Assembly: GCF_900406815.1 (NCBI RefSeq)
Contig: NZ_OVCN01000004.1
Span: 62,001 to 126,000, forward strand
DNA from: Acinetobacter haemolyticus
GTDB lineage: Bacteria; Pseudomonadota; Gammaproteobacteria; Pseudomonadales; Moraxellaceae
Reading direction: 5' to 3'
Length of the DNA: 64,000 bases
A program made the translations under genes and the position numbers. This document shows, in pieces, positions 27,379 to 37,113 of this stretch. The notes beneath the pieces are model-generated. The model worked only from the letters and a program-made list of their open reading frames with translations, ran no database searches and was not told the DNA's origin. The stretch's first letter is position 1, and each line of letters opens with the position of its first letter.

Positions 27379-28290
27379 ATGAAATTTGGTACTGTTTGGA
27401 AATATTATTTTACTGAATCCCTACTCAAAGCCACCATCCGGACACCAAGTCAATTCAATTTAGCACCGAATGCTTTACGTCCGTTATTAGATCAAATGTG
27501 TCGTTTATTTCCACTCAATCCAAACGCTCGGATTCGACCACTGCGTCTTGCTGGTATACGTGGCGAAGAAATCAAAACGACTGCCAACGCAACACAGTTA
27601 ATTTTTCATATTCATGGCGGCGCATTTTTCTTGGGTAGCCTCAACACGCATCGCGCATTGATGACCGATATTGCGGACATTACACAAATGCAGGTGATCC
27701 ACATTAATTATCCTTTGGCACCAGAACACCCTTTTCCTGAAGCGATTGATGCGATTTTTGATGTTTACCAAGCGTTACTGGTTCAAGGGATTAAACCCAA
27801 AGATATTATTATTTCAGGTGATTCTTGTGGGGCGAATCTTGCACTAGCGCTGTGCTTACGTTTAAAGCAACAACCTGAGCTGATGCCAAGTGGCTTGATT
27901 TTAATGTCTCCTTATTTGGATTTAACCCTCACCAGTGAATCGCTACGCTTTAATCAAAAACACGATGCATTACTGTCGATAGAAGCCTTACAAGCGGGAA
28001 TTAATCATTATCTGACTGCAGATATTCAAGCTGATGATCCTCGTGTCTCTCCTTTATTTGATGATTTAACGGGCTTACCACCAACATTGGTTCAAGTCGG
28101 ATCCAAAGAGATCTTATTGGATGATTCCAAGCGTTTCCGCGAAAAAGCAGAGCAAGCAGATGTGAAAGTGATTTTCAAAATCTACACTGGCATGTGGCAT
28201 AACTTCCAAATGTTCAATGCATGGTTTCCTGAGGCCAAACAGGCGTTGGCGGACATTGCAACTTTTGCACAGCGAATTGATCGCGACTAA
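27379..28290 (+). CDS. Alpha/beta hydrolase, HSL-type esterase
   Basis: A 303-residue esterase of the hormone-sensitive lipase family (abhydrolase_3). The oxyanion motif HIHGGAFFLGS is near residue 75, the nucleophile GDSCGANLA near 150, the acid in the SKEILLDDS region near 245, and the His in GMWHNFQMF near 275. It would hydrolyse short-chain or xenobiotic esters in the cytoplasm. It stands alone, with a possible promoter in the 130 bp after DUF2147. Confidence 0.92.
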   Translation: MKFGTVWKYYFTESLLKATIRTPSQFNLAPNALRPLLDQMCRLFPLNPNARIRPLRLAGIRGEEIKTTANATQLIFHIHGGAFFLGSLNTHRALMTDIADITQMQVIHINYPLAPEHPFPEAIDAIFDVYQALLVQGIKPKDIIISGDSCGANLALALCLRLKQQPELMPSGLILMSPYLDLTLTSESLRFNQKHDALLSIEALQAGINHYLTADIQADDPRVSPLFDDLTGLPPTLVQVGSKEILLDDSKRFREKAEQADVKVIFKIYTGMWHNFQMFNAWFPEAKQALADIATFAQRIDRD

Positions 28291-28572
28291 GCTTTTTTAC
28301 TGTGTGCAAAAAATGGTCAGCTATGGCTGGCCATTGTCATACTTAATTTATTATTGTCATTATAAAATAAAATTGATCGATTATTTAGATAATACTTTAT
28401 TTCTCCAAGAATTTTTCCCGTTCTGTTTTGCACTCAAAGCGCAGAAGCCGCCTTTCTTCTCAATCTAAAGATGCTATTGTTAGTTAAATATGCTTTTGAT
28501 AAAGATTTTGATACCGCATTTACATTTATAAAAGTTTCTTAGGAATCTCATTGCATAAAAGGATGCATGCCA

Positions 28573-29760
28573 ATGACAAAGATTCATTTTAAGAGGACGG
28601 CGAATCGAGAGAAATGGAGTTTCTCACAACTTTGGGAACATGAACCACTGATCAACTGGAACATGTTAAAGAAGTCGATTCTATTACTGATCCTTGCTGC
28701 ATTTATGACCCTTTTCGGAATCGTTTGGGATATCTTGGTTTTACTCAATCCCATAACATGGCAATGGGTCAATTTACCTTTGGTTTGGTCTAAACTTTGG
28801 ACCAATCTGATCATGTTTTTTGTTTTTTTAGGTCTTATTGTGACCTGTTATCTTTTTAAAAAACGTGCTTGGGCATCTGAAGTTATTCCTATCTTGACCG
28901 TACAACTGTTTACCGCACTGCTGTGCCACACCAGCTATTTAATCGGAAGCTTTAGTCCTGCCACGATGGTGGTTTATGTCAGTGTCGTCGCCGTTGGCTT
29001 AGTCTTGTTTAACCGTAAAATGATTTACTGTGCGCTTGTTCCTGCAACGATCGCATTGTTGTTCTGTAATATTCTCAGTTTATATGGGTTACTTCAGTAC
29101 GCACCGCTATTTAATCCGAAGATTTTAAATCAAGCTGAGATGCATCCGTTTTGGGTGGGAAGCATGTTGTTTTTCCTGTTGCCGATTTTAATCGCTTGTT
29201 TATTTTTATTTGAAATCTTACTTACACAATGGCGTACTCGTGAAACCGCAATTCAAGCGCTGAGTCGTCTTGATCCTCTCACCAATGTTATGAATCGCCG
29301 AAGTATTAGTAACCATTTGGAGAAGCTCAATAAACAGCCCAATTCGTTTTATTCGGTGGTGTTACTTGATCTAGATCATTTCAAAAACATTAACGACGAA
29401 TTTGGTCATAGTATGGGCGATCAAGTTCTGGTACACGTGGCAAAGTGTCTTTGCAACAATGTCCGTGATCAGGATCTGATTGGACGCTTTGGTGGTGAGG
29501 AATTCATTTTATTATTTCCCAATACCACAGCCATCCAAGCCAAAAATGTAGCTGAACGTTGTCGTTTAGCGATTGCCGATATGTGTTTTATTTCTGAGGA
29601 ACAACAACAATTTTCTGTCAGTGCAAGTTTTGGGATCAGTAGCTCACTCAATGCTGATGAGCCACATCTCGTTGTGAGTCAGGCCGATCAGGCACTTTAT
29701 GCGGTAAAAGCTTCAGGTCGGAATAATATCCAGATTTTTGGAGATCTTTTGGCAGAGTAA
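28573..29760 (+). CDS. Membrane diguanylate cyclase (GGDEF)
   Basis: A 395-residue protein with six predicted membrane helices in the first 215 residues (no known sensor family) and a C-terminal GGDEF domain. The active-site motif is FGGEEF near residue 300, preceded five residues earlier by RDQD, an intact allosteric I-site, so the enzyme should make c-di-GMP and be product-inhibited. DPLTNVMNRRS starts the domain. ATG 28573 has AGGA nine bases upstream; ATG 28567 is an alternative. It stands alone; the input signal is unknown. Confidence 0.93.
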   Translation: MTKIHFKRTANREKWSFSQLWEHEPLINWNMLKKSILLLILAAFMTLFGIVWDILVLLNPITWQWVNLPLVWSKLWTNLIMFFVFLGLIVTCYLFKKRAWASEVIPILTVQLFTALLCHTSYLIGSFSPATMVVYVSVVAVGLVLFNRKMIYCALVPATIALLFCNILSLYGLLQYAPLFNPKILNQAEMHPFWVGSMLFFLLPILIACLFLFEILLTQWRTRETAIQALSRLDPLTNVMNRRSISNHLEKLNKQPNSFYSVVLLDLDHFKNINDEFGHSMGDQVLVHVAKCLCNNVRDQDLIGRFGGEEFILLFPNTTAIQAKNVAERCRLAIADMCFISEEQQQFSVSASFGISSSLNADEPHLVVSQADQALYAVKASGRNNIQIFGDLLAE

Positions 29761-29785
29761 TGCAGAAGGGAAATTACCTTCTGCA
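29761..29785. terminator. Hairpin after the GGDEF gene
   Basis: TGCAGAAGG and CCTTCTGCA form a 9-bp stem directly after the stop codon and before the convergent GST gene; the T run is weak (ACATTTTC). Confidence 0.55.
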
Positions 29786-29801
29786 CGACATTTTCAGTGA
29801 T

Positions 29802-30497
29802 TTAATCCCGCAAATATGTGTCACGATTTTGACGATATGGTTCATCAAAAGGGACAAACATTTGTTCTTGTTTTGCCTCGGTCACCCACTGTTGAACCGA
29901 TGGCAAGGCCAAGATTTTTTGCATATAAGCTTGGCTTGATGCAGAGACAGGGAGCTGGAAACACACAAAACGCATCACTACAGGTGTATAAAATGCATCA
30001 GCAATACTAAAATCACCACATAAAAAGCTGTCTTCACTTGGGCGTTCTGACCAAATCTGATCAATTCGTGCTACTTCAGCGCGTAATTGTTCATGCTCAG
30101 CCCACAATTGCTGACCAATATGAGCCAAATCCGCTTCAATATTCATCGGACAAAGATTACGTAAGTTCTGAAAACTGCTATGCATTTCAGCGCTGATACA
30201 ACGTACCCTAGCCCGTAATTTCTGATCTTGCGGCAACAGTTTTTTTCCAGGGTGCTGCTCAGCTATATATTCACAAATTGCTAAACTATCCCAAACCGTA
30301 ATATCTTTATCGACCAGAGTAGGCACTTTTCCTGTTGGATTGAGCTTTAAAGTTTCGGTCTTAAACTGGCTATCCGCTTCAAAGCTATCAAATTGAATTA
30401 AATGCTCATGAAAATCAATTCCCGCTTGTTTTAATAAAATCCAAGGACGCATTGACCATGTTGAGTAATTTTTATTACCGATAAAGAGTGTATACAT
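29802..30497 (-). CDS. Glutathione S-transferase family protein
   Basis: A 231-residue GST with an N-terminal thioredoxin-like domain (YTLFIGNKNYSTWSMRPWI, then NPTGKVPTLVD with the glutathione-binding cis-Pro near 57 and WDSLAICEYIAE near 70) and an alpha-helical C-terminal domain. Ser in YSTWS is the likely catalytic residue, as in the YfcF-like group. Substrate unknown. It starts two bases after the dsbD stop, so the two form an operon. Confidence 0.9.
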   Translation of the reverse strand: MYTLFIGNKNYSTWSMRPWILLKQAGIDFHEHLIQFDSFEADSQFKTETLKLNPTGKVPTLVDKDITVWDSLAICEYIAEQHPGKKLLPQDQKLRARVRCISAEMHSSFQNLRNLCPMNIEADLAHIGQQLWAEHEQLRAEVARIDQIWSERPSEDSFLCGDFSIADAFYTPVVMRFVCFQLPVSASSQAYMQKILALPSVQQWVTEAKQEQMFVPFDEPYRQNRDTYLRD

Positions 30498-30499
30498 CG

Positions 30500-32353
30500 T
30501 TATGATTTCCCTTTAAATAAAGCCAGTTGTTGTAGTAACTCCGTTTTTTTAAATGCACCCGTTAAACGTAATGAACGGAGTTCTTGTTTTTGCTGATCTA
30601 AAAATAAATAAGTCGGTGGACCCAAGATATCCCATTGCTTTAATAAAGCCTGATGTGATGCATCATACTGACTCAAATCTAGCTTAATTAAATAATACGG
30701 CGCGAGCGCTTGCTGCACTTCTGCATCTTTTAAAATACGATGCTCAATAGGTTGACATGCCACACACCAGTCGGCATATACATCAATAACAATATTTCGA
30801 TCTTGCGGCGCATTGGCAAGAATGGCTTGAAACTCATCCGCTGTTTTGGCGACATGCCATTCGGCCAATTTGTCTGCCTGAACTGAATTGAGATTTTGAA
30901 TATGTTGATATTGATTGAATACAAGCCAGGGTGTCGTGATCATCAATAAGACAACATAAAGCCATTTCAGTTTACTGTTCTGTGCCAACAAACGAGAAAC
31001 AGCATAAATAATAAATGCTAAACCAAGAATGAGACTGAGAATTTGTAATGCCAACTCAGGTAATAAGGGACGAATAAAATAAATACTTAGCGCCAACATT
31101 AAAAAGGCAAAAATTACCTTTATTTGATGCATCCACTCCCCTGCTTTTGGCAATACTCGAGCACCTAAAACTGTAGCCAATAACAGTGGAATCCCCATCC
31201 CAAAGCCCAAGGTAAATAGCAATAATGCACCTTGCCATTGGTTCTGTGTTTGCGAAATAAATAGCAACACACCTGCAAGAGGCGCTGTCATACATGGTCC
31301 GACCAATAACGCCGAAATCATCCCCATAACACTCGCACCGACCAGCGTCCCACCTTTTTGCGAGGCTTGCAGATGATCCAGTCGATTCACCCATTTCTGT
31401 GGCATTTTCAATTCAAATAAACCAAACAGGTTTAAAGCAAACACCACAAATAACAAGCTAAATGCAATCAAGGTGGCAGGCTGTTGTAACCAACGTTGAA
31501 AATTCAATCCAGCAGCGGAAGCAATAAGCCCCAGCAGGGCATAAATCATTGCCATACTGATCACAAAAGTCAGGGCAATCGCCCAAGCTTTGACTCCTTT
31601 ATTTTCACGCACAATAAGTGACGTCAAAATCGGTAGCATGGGGAGTGAGCAAGGTGTAAAGGCCAGTAAAATTCCTAAACCTAAAAATAAAAGAATGCTA
31701 TACAACAATGAATGCTGGGCTAAACGACTCGACCATTTTTGATCTTGTGCCATTTGACCGATGTCATTGGTTGAGCTTATTGCAGAGACTTGCTCTTGAT
31801 CCGAAATATCAGCCAAGTCGGGTCGTTGGGTATTGATCGCATTGGCGGAACGTGCGACATCGAGAAAGCGTTTTTGTGCGTTTGGACTGAGGTTTTGTGT
31901 GTTTACAAGCCCATTGGCATCCGTATCAAATGCGATTGTTTGTGGTGGATAGCAAATACGGTCTTTGGCGCACCCCTGCCATGTTACTTGATAGTGTTGA
32001 GATGCTTGTGTAGGAATCTCGAATTCAAGCTCATGATAATACACTTGGCTATGACCATAATTTTCATCATATTGAGCCATCGCCTTGGGTAAGTTTAAAG
32101 CAACGGGTTTATTGCCTTGGATTACCTCAAACTTATGCTGATATAAATAATAATCCGGTTGAATTTCCCAATGTAATCGTGCTTGATCGGTACGAGAAGA
32201 TTCTACGGAAAATACAAATGCATCCTCAGGGTTTAACAGTTGTGCGGAGATATTCTCTTGGGCATGGGTAAAACTCCCACATAACAACAATAAACTACCA
32301 AGAAAGTAACACACCAGTTCGCTACTGTAGCCACCCTGAGCATAAATTTTCAT
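30500..32353 (-). CDS. dsbD: Thiol:disulfide interchange protein DsbD
   Basis: A 617-residue three-part reductant transporter. The periplasmic N-terminal domain (about residues 30-170) holds the Cys pair in GCAKDRICYPP. The eight-helix membrane domain has the redox Cys residues in FTPCSLPMLP and LVGPCMTAPLAG. The C-terminal thioredoxin domain has YADWCVACQP near 535. It passes electrons from cytoplasmic thioredoxin to periplasmic DsbC, DsbG and cytochrome maturation proteins. Length is slightly above that of E. coli (565). All six Cys are intact. Confidence 0.95.
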   Translation of the reverse strand: MKIYAQGGYSSELVCYFLGSLLLLCGSFTHAQENISAQLLNPEDAFVFSVESSRTDQARLHWEIQPDYYLYQHKFEVIQGNKPVALNLPKAMAQYDENYGHSQVYYHELEFEIPTQASQHYQVTWQGCAKDRICYPPQTIAFDTDANGLVNTQNLSPNAQKRFLDVARSANAINTQRPDLADISDQEQVSAISSTNDIGQMAQDQKWSSRLAQHSLLYSILLFLGLGILLAFTPCSLPMLPILTSLIVRENKGVKAWAIALTFVISMAMIYALLGLIASAAGLNFQRWLQQPATLIAFSLLFVVFALNLFGLFELKMPQKWVNRLDHLQASQKGGTLVGASVMGMISALLVGPCMTAPLAGVLLFISQTQNQWQGALLLFTLGFGMGIPLLLATVLGARVLPKAGEWMHQIKVIFAFLMLALSIYFIRPLLPELALQILSLILGLAFIIYAVSRLLAQNSKLKWLYVVLLMITTPWLVFNQYQHIQNLNSVQADKLAEWHVAKTADEFQAILANAPQDRNIVIDVYADWCVACQPIEHRILKDAEVQQALAPYYLIKLDLSQYDASHQALLKQWDILGPPTYLFLDQQKQELRSLRLTGAFKKTELLQQLALFKGKS

Positions 32354-32430
32354 TCAGATTTCTCTTTTATCAACCCAATACTCCCGATGAGAAATGCAGG
32401 GATTCACGGAAGATGGAGAAGTCACATTGA

Positions 32431-33201
32431 TTAAAATAAAACGGAAACGCCGAAGCCACCATTATAGCTTCTCGCATTGCCTTCTAAATCGACACCCACA
32501 CTGGCATCGAGCTGCATACGATTATTGACCACATAGACCAGACCAGTACCTAAACCATATTCATAGTCTTGGCTTTCTGCTTTGCGATAAATAAACTCTG
32601 AATATCCAGACAATTTTCCAGCGATTTTATAATCAATCGTTGGAATGGCAGTGACTGCCCAATTGCTGTTTTGTGCTTCGTAACGCATGGTTATCGAGGT
32701 GCCAATGAGGTCACTAAAATCATAAGCCACCGCTGAAGTTAAGCTATAGATATCATCATGGGCAGTAAATTCATCATTTCCAGTCGCAAGAATCGCTTCA
32801 GCCAACAATGCCATGCTCAGACGGTCATCTTTTAAGTTAATGGCTTTTTTCAAACCAATGCTGACATCACCTAAGCCGTTATTTTCTTTCGTAGCACCCG
32901 CACGCTTGTGCTGCTGCCAGACTGGACCTTGCCAACCCAACTGAAGCTCTAACCCTTTCGCCAAACCTGTACGTAACAACATATCGCCATTTAAGGTTAA
33001 AGTTTTTTCCTTTGCCCCATCAATCGTTTGTTGCTGATAACTTACGCTTGGCAGACCTTGCTCCCAAGCCAGTTGACCGACTGGTGTAATGCCTGTGCCC
33101 ATGCCAGCACCAGGACGATCAAAAGAAAATTCATTTGCAAAAGCTGTACTTGCTAGCATTGATAGCGCGATCAAGCTTAATGTTTGACGTTGTTTCATCA
33201 T
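32431..33201 (-). CDS. Outer-membrane transporter-like protein (Phenol_MetA_deg family)
   Basis: A 256-residue beta-barrel protein with a signal peptide (MKQRQTLSLIALSMLAST, cleavage near AFA/NEF). The mature part is a series of amphipathic strands separated by short turns, ending LGDVSIGLKK... and GGFGVSVLF with a C-terminal Phe. It resembles the pfam13557 'MetA-pathway of phenol degradation' group, annotated only as transporter. The GGGGATA SD favours ATG 33201 or 33198. Function is unknown. Confidence 0.75.
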   Translation of the reverse strand: MMKQRQTLSLIALSMLASTAFANEFSFDRPGAGMGTGITPVGQLAWEQGLPSVSYQQQTIDGAKEKTLTLNGDMLLRTGLAKGLELQLGWQGPVWQQHKRAGATKENNGLGDVSIGLKKAINLKDDRLSMALLAEAILATGNDEFTAHDDIYSLTSAVAYDFSDLIGTSITMRYEAQNSNWAVTAIPTIDYKIAGKLSGYSEFIYRKAESQDYEYGLGTGLVYVVNNRMQLDASVGVDLEGNARSYNGGFGVSVLF

Positions 33202-33229
33202 TATCCCCTTTTTATTCAATCGGCTAATC

Positions 33230-33775
33230 TCAAGTTGCTAGCTCTTTTGACATTTTTGCACCATGTTCACGTAGCAATTCAAGTGTTGCACGTTCCTCTA
33301 CCAATGCTTGTAACCAATCAATTTCATCAAAATCACAATCAAAGAACAGCTGGCTAATCGAGGATAAAATCGTTAGACCTTCTTCATCACGTGTATTCGG
33401 GTCAACTTTTTCATCTAATAAGCGTTTTACCACTGGTGCACATGCTGAACTTGCGGCATCCCAAAGCGGTCCATAAAACTCTTCTGCATCCCAAAGATGT
33501 AAATTCGCTTTCGCTTGAATGAGCGCATCTAAAATATCTAAGTAGACTTGAAGTTGTTGTTGTTTTTCAGTTTCAGTCAGTGGTTGATTGGCTTCATATG
33601 CCTCACAAATCGTTTCCCACCATGCAAATAATCCATCACATATCACTGAAACGGGGGGTCCTTGTTCAGGATCGATAAAATTTGGGTCGAGTCCCTCAGC
33701 AAGTAAAGATCGCACTTGGTCTAAATCGAGTTGTTGTATGGCTTGCACCAAGGCCTGCTGCTGATTGCTTAACAT
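33230..33775 (-). CDS. Ankyrin-repeat protein
   Basis: A 181-residue cytoplasmic protein with ankyrin-like repeats: QQLDLDQVRSLLAEGLDPNF near 13, a middle unit ending KANLHLWDAEEFYGPLWDAA near 95, and VVKRLLDEKVDPNTRDEEGL near 117. Such repeats bind other proteins; the partner is unknown. The ATG at 33775 replaces a TTG six bases upstream. It lies 28 bp before the barrel protein gene, which suggests co-transcription. Confidence 0.8.
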   Translation of the reverse strand: MLSNQQQALVQAIQQLDLDQVRSLLAEGLDPNFIDPEQGPPVSVICDGLFAWWETICEAYEANQPLTETEKQQQLQVYLDILDALIQAKANLHLWDAEEFYGPLWDAASSACAPVVKRLLDEKVDPNTRDEEGLTILSSISQLFFDCDFDEIDWLQALVEERATLELLREHGAKMSKELAT

Positions 33776-33882
33776 GACCAATTCTCACAATATATTTAAT
33801 GGTTCTATTATGCCGAATATCCCAACAGGTTTTTATAAAACGATCTAAAAATCATGTATAAATTTGATACAGGCAAAAAAAA

Positions 33883-33905
33883 AGCCCAACTTTTGGGCTT
33901 TTTCT
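33883..33905 (-). terminator. Terminator of the HPF-like gene
   Basis: AGCCCAA-CTT-TTGGGCT hairpin with a run of nine A on the left, which is a T run on the minus strand, just after the stop codon. Confidence 0.8.
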
Positions 33906-33914
33906 AAGTTGTTA

Positions 33915-34274
33915 CTAAGATGCTTCATCGTCTACATCAACGAATTCAGGTAAACCACCTCGATGATGTTCTTTTTTCTCATAAAGATGTTCCAGACTAC
34001 GTTTTAATTTATCAATCGCACCATGAATCGAATGATCAATATTTGCAGCTTTGTGCGTTACTGCAACAGGCTTCATTCCTGCCGGACGGGCTTCGATCAT
34101 ACAACGTTTGTCATGTTCGCCCGTTTTGTCCCCATTTTCATCACTAATATGAACCGAAAAGTGTGTAATACGCTCGCTATAACGTTGGAATTCTTGTGTA
34201 AGCTCTTCACGAACATAACTGATTAAACGTTCACTACCTTGAATGTTTTTATCTGTACGGATTTCAATATTCAT
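33915..34274 (-). CDS. HPF/RaiA-family ribosome-associated protein
   Basis: A 119-residue protein with the beta-alpha-beta-beta-beta-alpha fold of the ribosome hibernation factors: MNIEIRTDKNIQGSERLISY at the start, SVHISDENGDKTGEHDKRC near 44, and GAIDKLKRSLEHLYEKKE near 86. HPF and RaiA bind the 30S decoding site and silence ribosomes in stationary phase. It lacks the C-terminal dimerisation domain of long HPF and has an acidic tail (FVDVDDEAS), so it is closer to RaiA. It is monocistronic. Confidence 0.85.
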   Translation of the reverse strand: MNIEIRTDKNIQGSERLISYVREELTQEFQRYSERITHFSVHISDENGDKTGEHDKRCMIEARPAGMKPVAVTHKAANIDHSIHGAIDKLKRSLEHLYEKKEHHRGGLPEFVDVDDEAS

Positions 34275-34641
34275 AAATATCTTCCTCTCTTTTCTGTGAG
34301 ACGGTTCTACAAAATTATCTTATTGAGCACGCTTTTGAGCATGCATTCATTCAACGCAGTTGTATATTTTGTTTATGTAAATGCTTGTCGTCTCCTTGCT
34401 TTACATCTGTTGCTTTTCAGTGGGAAAGAAGATCTTCTATAATTCCAATATCCGTCCTTAATGAAAAATATGCAAGCTGATTTTTGACATTTTTATTAAA
34501 TCTTGAGCAAATAATAGTTAAATGGCATGCAATTCCCTTTGATTTTCAGCAATACAATTCTTTTGAGCATTTGGTCAAATTTGGCTTTATTTTTGCTTAA
34601 TTCCTTGTATGCTTTACACGCCTTTCAGGGGGGATTTTTAA
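34275..34641. other. Intergenic promoter region between divergent HPF and Tsx-like genes
   Basis: No gene is supported here. The right end holds an AGGGGGGA ribosome-binding site (34627-34634) for the porin-like gene. The rest is AT-rich and would hold the two divergent promoters; I see no clear operator. Confidence 0.5.
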
Positions 34642-35367
34642 ATGCAATTGAAGCAACTTGCGGCGACATGTTTATTGGTATCTACAGCAGCTTTTACTCA
34701 AGCAAAACCGATTTGGCAGGATTTTAGCCTGACAGGTTTATATGGCGAAAACTATGAAGTTGTTGATGAAAAGCAAACAACTTTAACGGTTGAATACGCA
34801 GCAAAAGTAAAATACGCCGATGTATTTTTCTTTATGGATCGTATGCGTGGGAGTGATGACCATAAAAGCACTTATTTCGAGCTTTCACCGCGTTTTAGTC
34901 TAGGTGAAATTTCTGGCCAAAAATTAGCTTTGGGTCCAATCAAAGACGTATTGGTTTCAACAACATGGGAAAGTAATAATGATGATTTCTCTAGTTTTGA
35001 TAACTTCTTATATGGTGTAGGCTTTGATCTTGATCTCCCATATTTCCAATATGCAAATATCAATTTCTACCGTGCAAACAATGAAAAAACTGCTGATGAC
35101 TACCAGCTTACTTTTGTCTATGCATTGCCATTTAAACTCTCAACTGAAGAGTTCTTAGTCGATGGCTTCCTTGACTGGTCAACGGCTGAAAAGGATCACG
35201 CGAGCGAACTCAACTGGACCACACAGTACAAGTGGAATGTAGGTAAACACATTTCACCAGACACTCGCCTCTATCTCGGGGTTGAGCATTCGGTGTGGAA
35301 CAATAAATTTGGTATCAAAGGCAGCGACGAAAACAACGTTAGCGCTTTGATCAAATACCATTTCTAA
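34642..35367 (+). CDS. Tsx/OmpK-like outer-membrane channel
   Basis: A 241-residue outer-membrane protein with a signal peptide (MQLKQLAATCLLVSTAAF, cleavage near TQA/KPI). The mature part fits the nucleoside-specific channel family Tsx/OmpK: WQDFSLTGLYGENYEV, a series of strands with FFFMDRMRG and FELSPRFSLG, and a terminal YHF strand. The SD is AGGGGGGA. In the family, channels admit nucleosides; substrate here is inferred. It is monocistronic with its own strong terminator. Confidence 0.85.
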   Translation: MQLKQLAATCLLVSTAAFTQAKPIWQDFSLTGLYGENYEVVDEKQTTLTVEYAAKVKYADVFFFMDRMRGSDDHKSTYFELSPRFSLGEISGQKLALGPIKDVLVSTTWESNNDDFSSFDNFLYGVGFDLDLPYFQYANINFYRANNEKTADDYQLTFVYALPFKLSTEEFLVDGFLDWSTAEKDHASELNWTTQYKWNVGKHISPDTRLYLGVEHSVWNNKFGIKGSDENNVSALIKYHF

Positions 35368-35384
35368 GCGTATTAGAATGAAAA

Positions 35385-35416
35385 AAACAGCAAGGTATTC
35401 CTTGCTGTTTTTTTTG
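35385..35416 (+). terminator. Terminator of the Tsx-like gene
   Basis: AAACAGCAAGG-TATT-CCTTGCTGTTT followed by TTTTT. Confidence 0.85.
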
Positions 35417-35473
35417 ATATGTAGAATAAAATAATCAAATCTATTTATTTAAATTTAAGATGTCATTTACTAC

Positions 35474-35575
35474 CGTGACAGGCGACATGGATGTCGCCTT
35501 GTTGAGTTGCGGTATCAGGATGTACCGTCAACTCAACAGAAGATTTTTGTTACTTTTGATCTTTCAAAAGTAAGA
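35474..35575. repeat. Structured intergenic repeat, copy R1
   Basis: Contains three hairpins: GGCGACA-TGGA-TGTCGCC (35481-35498); TGTTGAGTTG (35500-35509) with CAACTCAACA (35529-35538), enclosing CGGTA-TCAGGATG-TACCG; and TTACTTTTGA-TCTT-TCAAAAGTAA (35550-35573). Copy R2 at 37.1 kb is closely similar. GUAUCAGGAUGU in the loop matches 10 of 12 bases of the CsrA SELEX consensus RUACARGGAUGU. It is the only clear structure in the 324-bp gap. Confidence 0.8.
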
Positions 35576-35691
35576 GATTCCCTATACACAAACAATCCGC
35601 CTCATCATAATCTATGTGGCAGTAACACGATGTGAAATAAAATCAATTCACTGATTCGAGTTGATCTTCTACCTAATTCAACCTATGACCT

Positions 35692-36237
35692 ATGGCTACT
35701 TCTACTCAATTTATGCCTCACATATTCAATAAGTATTACAAGATCCGCTCGGCAACAATTCATGACCTTGAGCAGATTCTCACCATTTATAACCATGAAA
35801 TCATCACGGGCACGGCCAACTGGAATGATCAAGCAGTTTCCCTGACAGAGTATCAACAACGCTTCCATGATTTACAACAGCAACAATTCCCAATGATTGT
35901 AGTTGAGGATCAACAACTAGATCGGATCGCAGGATATGCCTATTACTCAGCATTTCGCTCGATTAGTGGTTATCGGCATAGCGTTGAGCACTCGGTGTTT
36001 ATTGATCCAAGTTATGCACGCCAAGGGTTTGGTAAAGCCTTGATGCAACAACTCATTCATCTGGCGAAACAACAGCACATGCATATGATGGTGGCTGCCA
36101 TTGATAGTGAAAATCAGGGATCAATCGTGCTACATGAGCAACTCGGATTCATCCAAACAGGCTATATGCCTCAAATCGGACAAAAATTTGGACAATGGCG
36201 GGATTTAGTTCTAATGCAATTACAACTTAATGCTTAA
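35692..36237 (+). CDS. GNAT acetyltransferase (phosphinothricin/YncA-like)
   Basis: A 181-residue N-acetyltransferase of the PAT/MddA group. It has IRSATIHDLEQILTIYNHE near 18, the acetyl-CoA loop YARQGFGKALMQQ near 105, and AAIDSENQGSIVLHEQLGF near 137. Relatives acetylate phosphinothricin, methionine sulfoximine or related analogues. ATG 35692 has a poor SD; M8 at 35713 is an alternative. It lies between the two good copies of the structured repeat. Confidence 0.88.
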   Translation: MATSTQFMPHIFNKYYKIRSATIHDLEQILTIYNHEIITGTANWNDQAVSLTEYQQRFHDLQQQQFPMIVVEDQQLDRIAGYAYYSAFRSISGYRHSVEHSVFIDPSYARQGFGKALMQQLIHLAKQQHMHMMVAAIDSENQGSIVLHEQLGFIQTGYMPQIGQKFGQWRDLVLMQLQLNA

Positions 36238-36313
36238 AAAGCATAACAATTTCATCACTGCTATATTTATATTGTTCGTTAAAATAAAAACAATCACCAT
36301 TTAAAAATAACTG

Positions 36314-37060
36314 ATGACAAGTATGAAAATATCAGCCTTATATTTACTCACTGCCGGTGTTTTAGTTACAACGACAAGTTTTGCAGAAACTTCTTTTGAA
36401 CAAGAACTCCAACAAGGTTGTGCCAAATTAAAACAATATGCACAAACAGGAAAGAAGTTCTATGACCAAAAACAATATGCTAAAGCAGTGAAGCAATTTG
36501 AAGACCAAGCCGCATGGGCACACTTCTGCCAACTGAATGCAGAAGAAAGTGGTATTCACGTTACTGATCGAGACATTGAAATCGCCAATAACAATGTGGG
36601 ATTGAGCTATGCCAAACTGGGTAAACCGCAATGGGCAAGAGTCTGGTTTTTAAGAAATAAAGATTCTAAAACAAGTCAATATAATTTAAAACAACTTCCA
36701 AAAACTCAAATCGCTAAAGAATTACAAGGCACCTATGTCCGTGCGAACGGTTTTGGACAATGGGATTACATCACGGTTAAAAAACAACAGAAAGGATATC
36801 TCATTGACTTTGAAGGTTACTATTTCGGACTACGTGGACTCATTTATGGTCCAAACCTAGGTTCATTTGAAACCACGATGCCAATTACTGCAAACCAAGC
36901 AAGTTATCGTTACGAAGACTGTCAAATCAAACTGCAATTTTTGAATGACACACAGAATGGACAAAAAATTCAGGTCGAGCAAAACAACGGTAATTCAAGC
37001 TGTGGCTTTGGACATAATGTTTATGCAGGTGGGACGTTCTATAAGGTTGAACGCAAATAA
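36314..37060 (+). CDS. Secreted TPR-like protein of unknown function
   Basis: A 248-residue protein with a signal peptide (MKISALYLLTAGVLVTTT, cleavage near SFA/ETS; this Met is the fourth residue of the reading from 36314). Helical residues 30-130 resemble degenerate tetratricopeptide units (KKFYDQKQYAKAVKQFEDQA and NNNVGLSYAKLGKPQWARVW). A beta-rich C-terminal half holds paired Cys residues (DCQIKL and SSCGFG). It is probably periplasmic. The C-terminal domain is not recognised. Confidence 0.65.
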   Translation: MTSMKISALYLLTAGVLVTTTSFAETSFEQELQQGCAKLKQYAQTGKKFYDQKQYAKAVKQFEDQAAWAHFCQLNAEESGIHVTDRDIEIANNNVGLSYAKLGKPQWARVWFLRNKDSKTSQYNLKQLPKTQIAKELQGTYVRANGFGQWDYITVKKQQKGYLIDFEGYYFGLRGLIYGPNLGSFETTMPITANQASYRYEDCQIKLQFLNDTQNGQKIQVEQNNGNSSCGFGHNVYAGGTFYKVERK

Positions 37061-37113
37061 ATCTAGTACCAACCATTTAGTTTTCTAAATTGTATTTACC
37101 CAACATTCACTAT

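Noticed and set aside
34275..34641. Small open frames between the HPF and Tsx-like genes
   Set aside because: Low-complexity hydrophobic products without SD, in an obvious divergent promoter region.
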